From: Boseongicola sp. SB0675_bin_26
Lineage (GTDB): Bacteria; Pseudomonadota; Alphaproteobacteria; Rhodobacterales; Rhodobacteraceae
Length of the DNA: 8,513 nt
Direction of reading: 5' to 3'
NCBI GenBank assembly: GCA_009843725.1
Contig: VYCX01000418.1
Coordinates: 1-8,513 of the forward strand
A model generated the notes under the pieces. That model had not been told where the DNA came from. It saw only the letters and a list, made by a program, of their open reading frames with translations, and searched no databases. Shown here in pieces: positions 5,822-8,513 of this stretch; position 1 is the first letter of the stretch; each line of letters starts with the position of its first letter. Position numbers and translations under genes: made by a program.

Positions 5822-6802
5822 TCAGGCGCCGCTGTCCATCGTGGCATGCGCGACGACCTGTCCTGCTCCTGTCTTCCGTGCACGCGAATATGCAAGAACG
5901 GCAGCGGCATGGTCGCCGAGGGCCATCCCCCGGAACGCGAAGGCCGCAGGCTGCTTCAGTTTGTCAATGCGCCCCGTGACGAGATCAATCAGATCGCCGG
6001 CAACGGCCCCTGCGTCCACCATGGGGCGATCCGCGGCCCGCTCCTGTTCGAGATCGTCGATCACGACGGTGCCGATGCGGGCGAGGCTGTCGGTCCGCCA
6101 GGGAATGCACAGGTCGGTGATCGCTGCAAAGGCGGTGGGCTTCATCCAGGCCGCGTCAAGGAAGGGCTCGACCGCGTAATCGAGCGTGATGGACGTGACC
6201 ACGATGTCGGTCTCGCGAAGGGTCTCTTCCGCGTCTGCCGCACGGACGTCCAGTCCCGATGCACGGACCTCCTCGCAGAAGGCGTCGCGATTGGCCGTGC
6301 TCCGGCCGCAGGCCAGGACCTGCCGCAGGGGAAACTGCGCACGAAGCGCGGCGAGATGGCTTCGTGCCTGGACGCCGCATCCAACGAACCCGATCGATGC
6401 AGAGGCGGGATCGGCAAGGCGCCGCGCCGCGACCGCCGAGAGCGCCGCCGTCCTGTGCGCCGTGATCCAGTTTGCCCCCATGACCGCTTTCAACAGTCCG
6501 GTCTCGGCGTCGAGCGCGAGGATGGCCCCGTTGATCGAGGGCAGGCCGCGCCCCGGGTTGCCAGGGCTCACGCTGACGGTCTTGAGGACCGTCAGCCCCT
6601 CGTCGCCGACTGCAAGCGTGGACATCATGTAGCGTCCGTCGCCCGGAAGAAGCGCGGACTTTGGCGTCACATGAAGCCGGCCCTCGGATTTCGCGATCAG
6701 CGCGGCCTCGATGGCGTCGGCGATTTCGCCGGGCGGGATTGCAAGCGCCTCGATCGCGTCGTCCGGCAGGTAGAGGAAGCCGCCGCTTTGATGTGATGCC
6801 AT
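5822..6802 (-). CDS. Ornithine cyclodeaminase / mu-crystallin family NAD(P)-dependent enzyme
   Basis: 326 residues, normal for a family that includes ornithine cyclodeaminase, alanine dehydrogenase of the archaeal type, and ketimine or pyrroline-2-carboxylate reductases. Visible marks: VTPKSALL (45-52) in the N-terminal half; VLKTVSVSPGNP with K74, and THE helix start HRTAALSAVAARRL with R117, matching substrate-binding Lys and Arg of ornithine cyclodeaminase; a Rossmann dinucleotide loop GFVGCGVQARSH (138-149); and D230 in AAITDLCIPW, matching the catalytic Asp. All key residues are present, so it should be active. The start ATG at 6802 gives a natural N-terminus with AAAGGG about ten bases upstream; 29 upstream in-frame codons look unlike protein of this family. 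It lies 162 bp downstream of the aminotransferase gene and 35 bp before the stress-protein gene. The exact substrate cannot be decided: many relatives annotated as cyclodeaminases are reductases or dehydrogenases. Confidence 0.92.
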   Translation of the reverse strand: MASHQSGGFLYLPDDAIEALAIPPGEIADAIEAALIAKSEGRLHVTPKSALLPGDGRYMMSTLAVGDEGLTVLKTVSVSPGNPGRGLPSINGAILALDAETGLLKAVMGANWITAHRTAALSAVAARRLADPASASIGFVGCGVQARSHLAALRAQFPLRQVLACGRSTANRDAFCEEVRASGLDVRAADAEETLRETDIVVTSITLDYAVEPFLDAAWMKPTAFAAITDLCIPWRTDSLARIGTVVIDDLEQERAADRPMVDAGAVAGDLIDLVTGRIDKLKQPAAFAFRGMALGDHAAAVLAYSRARKTGAGQVVAHATMDSGA

Positions 6803-6914
6803 CGGTGGAATGCCCTTTCTGAGTCCGGCGCAGCGTGGACGAGGTTCGGGGACGTGTCCATATGCCGAATTGCGGCGCCATCGACGCATCCCGGGGCGGC
6901 GCGCCTGCGGAGCG

Positions 6915-6929
6915 AACGCCGACGGCGTT
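6915..6929. repeat. 15-bp palindrome between the aminotransferase and cyclodeaminase-family genes
   Basis: AACGCCGaCGGCGTT: seven-base arms, exact reverse complements around a single base, 35 bp past the aminotransferase stop and about 110 bp before the next start. As RNA the tight loop would force a shorter stem and no U-run follows, so it is a weak terminator candidate; an operator is equally possible. The rest of the gap (6803-6964) shows no convincing promoter or small gene. Confidence 0.35.
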
Positions 6930-6964
6930 GGCCACGCCAGGGTCCGTCAGGATGCGCGAGACGG

Positions 6965-7831
6965 TCAGCCGCCCTCCGAAAGTGCCCAGTCCCAGTACAT
7001 CTCGCGCACGCGGCGCGTGACGGGTCCCGGCTGGAACTCGGTTCCGTCGAACTCGATGACGGGCGTGACCTTGTTCATGTTGCCTGACATGAAGAGTTCG
7101 TCGGCGCCACGAATGTCGTCGAAGGTCAGCACGGCCTCGCGGACGGATGAGCCGTCGGCTGCAAGATTCGCCATGTGACGTGCACGCGTGATGCCGGCCA
7201 GAAAGGTGCCGTTCGCGACGGGGGTCAGGACTTCCCCGTCCTTGACCATGAAGATGTTTGCAGTGGCGGTTTCCGCGACATTGCCCATGGCGTCGGCCAC
7301 GAGCGCGTTCGGATAGCCTTTTGCCCGCGCTTCTGCGATCATGCGCGCGTTGTTGGGATAGAGGCATCCCGCCTTGGCGTTGACGACCGCGCTTTCCAGG
7401 ATGGGGCGACGGAATCGCGTGGTGGTCAATCGAGTCGATGCGTCTTCGGGTGCCAACGGCCTTTCTTCGAGACAGACGGAAAATGCGGTGCTGCCGGCAT
7501 CCGGCACGATCGCGGTTTCGTCCCCGTCAACGCCCCAGTACATGGGCCGGACATACACGGCCGCGTCCGTGGAAAGGGACTTCAATCCGTCCCAAATGAT
7601 CTCGACCATTTCCTCTGCGGCATGCGTCGGAGTCAGCATGAGGGCTTCTGCGGAGTGATTGACCCGCTCGCAATGGGCGAGGAGGTCGGGAGCCACCCCT
7701 TCGAAGTAGCGCGCGCCGTCGAAGACGCTTGAACCAAGCCATGCGCCGTGATCGGCGGCCCTCATGACGAAGGCGTCACCGTCATGCCAGCTGCCCTCGA
7801 AATAGGTGCGTACATTGGTGCCGAATGCCAT
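6965..7831 (-). CDS. Class IV PLP-dependent aminotransferase, branched-chain amino acid type
   Basis: 288 residues, fold type IV aminotransferase (IlvE / D-amino-acid transaminase / ADC lyase superfamily), exchanging an amino group between an amino acid and 2-oxoglutarate or a similar acceptor in the cytoplasm. PLP lysine K153 lies in [15 protein letters not shown]56 ([11 protein letters not shown]) matches the phosphate-binding Arg; Y158 and E187 ([11 protein letters not shown]) match the Tyr and Glu around the cofactor ring; FDGARYFEG (37-45) and [10 protein letters not shown] also fit. The sequence is closer to the branched-chain group than to D-amino-acid transaminase by pattern, but substrate choice in this superfamily rests on a few loop residues that I cannot resolve here. 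ATG at 7831 has AAAGGA about nine bases upstream. It is divergent from nadD, and the cyclodeaminase-family enzyme follows. It may be a second, non-anabolic paralogue of IlvE rather than the biosynthetic enzyme. Confidence 0.92.
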   Translation of the reverse strand: MAFGTNVRTYFEGSWHDGDAFVMRAADHGAWLGSSVFDGARYFEGVAPDLLAHCERVNHSAEALMLTPTHAAEEMVEIIWDGLKSLSTDAAVYVRPMYWGVDGDETAIVPDAGSTAFSVCLEERPLAPEDASTRLTTTRFRRPILESAVVNAKAGCLYPNNARMIAEARAKGYPNALVADAMGNVAETATANIFMVKDGEVLTPVANGTFLAGITRARHMANLAADGSSVREAVLTFDDIRGADELFMSGNMNKVTPVIEFDGTEFQPGPVTRRVREMYWDWALSEGG

Positions 7832-7854
7832 GAATCAGGTCCTTTCGAAGGGCG

Positions 7855-7883
7855 AACCTAGGCGGTCGCGCATGGCGCGTCCA
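7855..7883 (-). promoter_or_regulatory. Candidate promoter of the aminotransferase gene with a dyad in its spacer
   Basis: Minus strand: TGGACG (7878-7883) as -35 box, a 17-bp spacer, TAGGTT (7855-7860) as -10 box; the predicted start is about 17 bases before the ATG. The matches are modest (four and three of six). The spacer almost coincides with an inverted repeat, GGtCGCGC-atg-GCGCGtCC (7864-7882), with one mismatched pair, which could be a repressor site. Confidence 0.35.
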
Positions 7884-7897
7884 GATCGAGTTTCGCA

Positions 7898-7926
7898 TCC
7901 GGATCCCCAGCGACCCATGATCCGGA
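7898..7926. repeat. Inverted repeat between the aminotransferase gene and nadD
   Basis: Arms TCCGGATC (7898-7905) and GATCCGGA (7919-7926) are exact reverse complements separated by 13 bases. Each contains the self-palindromic hexamer TCCGGA, the two copies lying 23 bp apart, about two helical turns. The location just upstream of the aminotransferase promoter would suit an activator or repressor. Nothing else recognisable lies in the 7832-7970 gap, and no clear plus-strand promoter for nadD was found. Confidence 0.35.
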
Positions 7927-7970
7927 ATTCTCTGGACAATTGCGGGCAGGCGGGACACGACCCTTGTTTC

Positions 7971-8513
7971 ATGGAAAGAGGATTCCCACTGGCGCGGCCT
8001 GGAATGCGCATCGGGCTGCTTGGCGGATCATTTGATCCGGCTCATGGAGGTCATGCGCACATCACCCGTGAAGCATTGAAGAGGCTCGCCCTTGACGAAG
8101 TGTGGTGGCTGGTGTCGCCTGGCAATCCCTTGAAGGACAGCGGGCCCGCCCCGTTGCCTGAGCGCATGACGCGGGCGCGGGCGGTCATGAGGCATCCTCG
8201 CGTCCGCGTCACGGACCTGGAAGTGCGGCTTGCGACACGGCGCACATGCGACAGCCTCAGCCGAATGACGGGGCGGTTTCCCGGCGTCCGCTTCGTTTGG
8301 CTCATGGGCGCCGACAACCTGGCGGACCTGCATCGCTGGGAACGCTGGGAGGAGATCATGGCCCTGGTGCCGGTAGCCGTTCTTGCCAGACCCGGCCATC
8401 GGGTTTCGCCGCTGTTTGCTCCGGCGGCGCGCCGGTTTCGGCGCGGACGGTTTCCGGCAAGCGCGGCTCCGCAACTGGCTTTTGCCGACCCGCCGGCCTG
8501 GACATTCCTGAAT
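7971..8513 (+). CDS. nadD: Nicotinate-nucleotide adenylyltransferase NadD (partial, C-terminus beyond right edge)
   Basis: Joins ATP and nicotinate mononucleotide to form deamido-NAD, the shared last-but-one step of NAD synthesis. 181 codons are visible; NadD is usually about 200-215 residues, so only the end is missing, including the second nucleotide-binding motif (typically SSTxIR). The nucleotidyltransferase signature [11 protein letters not shown] spans 18-28, with both HxGH histidines. SPGNPLK (49-55), TRRTCDSL (89-96) and [16 protein letters not shown] (108-123) are the expected NadD blocks. The ATG at 7971 is preferred because the extension [10 protein letters not shown] before [10 protein letters not shown] resembles that of other alphaproteobacterial NadD proteins. 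ATG at 8004 (Met12) is a real alternative, as neither has a good ribosome site. It is the only plus-strand gene, divergent from the aminotransferase gene, and functionally unrelated to it as far as can be seen. Confidence 0.94.
   Translation, partial: MERGFPLARPGMRIGLLGGSFDPAHGGHAHITREALKRLALDEVWWLVSPGNPLKDSGPAPLPERMTRARAVMRHPRVRVTDLEVRLATRRTCDSLSRMTGRFPGVRFVWLMGADNLADLHRWERWEEIMALVPVAVLARPGHRVSPLFAPAARRFRRGRFPASAAPQLAFADPPAWTFLN

Noticed and set aside
5187..6796. Overlapping plus-strand open frames opposite the stress-protein and cyclodeaminase-family genes
   Set aside because: They oppose two genes with clear family motifs and have no recognisable content of their own.
1..8513. Mobile element, prophage, CRISPR array, tRNA or rRNA
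   Set aside because: No transposase or integrase motifs, no repeat-spacer pattern, no long terminal repeats and no tRNA-like cloverleaf were seen; composition and coding density look uniform by eye.

Overview
This is a G+C-rich stretch that reads as ordinary chromosome of an alphaproteobacterium, most likely Rhodobacterales or a close relative. The reasons are a universal stress protein gene followed by a tight Nfu-type Fe-S gene / tsaB / rimI block, the sequence style of the class IV aminotransferase, and a NadD with the short N-terminal extension seen in alphaproteobacteria. The lineage is inferred from family resemblance and gene order, not from a search. I see no transposase, integrase, phage gene, tRNA, rRNA or CRISPR array. 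Ten protein-coding genes fill almost all of the window; nine are on the minus strand and one on the plus strand.

Layout from high to low coordinates, following minus-strand transcription. (1) 7971-8513 (+): nadD, cut by the window's right edge. (2) 6965-7831 (-): class IV PLP aminotransferase of the branched-chain type, divergent from nadD across 139 bp that holds a candidate promoter and two inverted repeats. (3) 5822-6802 (-): ornithine cyclodeaminase/mu-crystallin family NAD(P)-dependent enzyme. (4) 5331-5786 (-): small universal stress protein. (5) A compact block of three overlapping genes: the Nfu-type Fe-S scaffold (4600-5160), tsaB (3900-4613, with an apparent CTG start) and rimI (3433-3903, GTG start overlapping the tsaB stop). 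It has its own promoter next to a perfect 19-bp dyad. (6) A BMP-family ABC importer operon: periplasmic binding protein (2291-3286), double-domain ATPase (717-2291) and the first permease (673 to beyond the left edge). It is preceded by a candidate promoter and a strong hairpin in the mRNA leader. The second permease of such systems would lie outside the window.

How the genes fit together: Nfu delivers Fe-S clusters; TsaB helps make the universal tRNA modification t6A; RimI N-terminally acetylates a ribosomal protein; NadD makes NAD. These are housekeeping. The aminotransferase and the cyclodeaminase-family enzyme are amino-acid metabolism genes of unknown exact substrate and may be linked. 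The BMP transporter most plausibly imports nucleosides or purine-like compounds, but the substrate cannot be read from the sequence.

I did not find a new biological system. The most interesting signals are regulatory: the palindrome at the Fe-S gene promoter, the CTG start of tsaB, the hairpin leader of the transporter operon, and the repeats between nadD and the aminotransferase gene.
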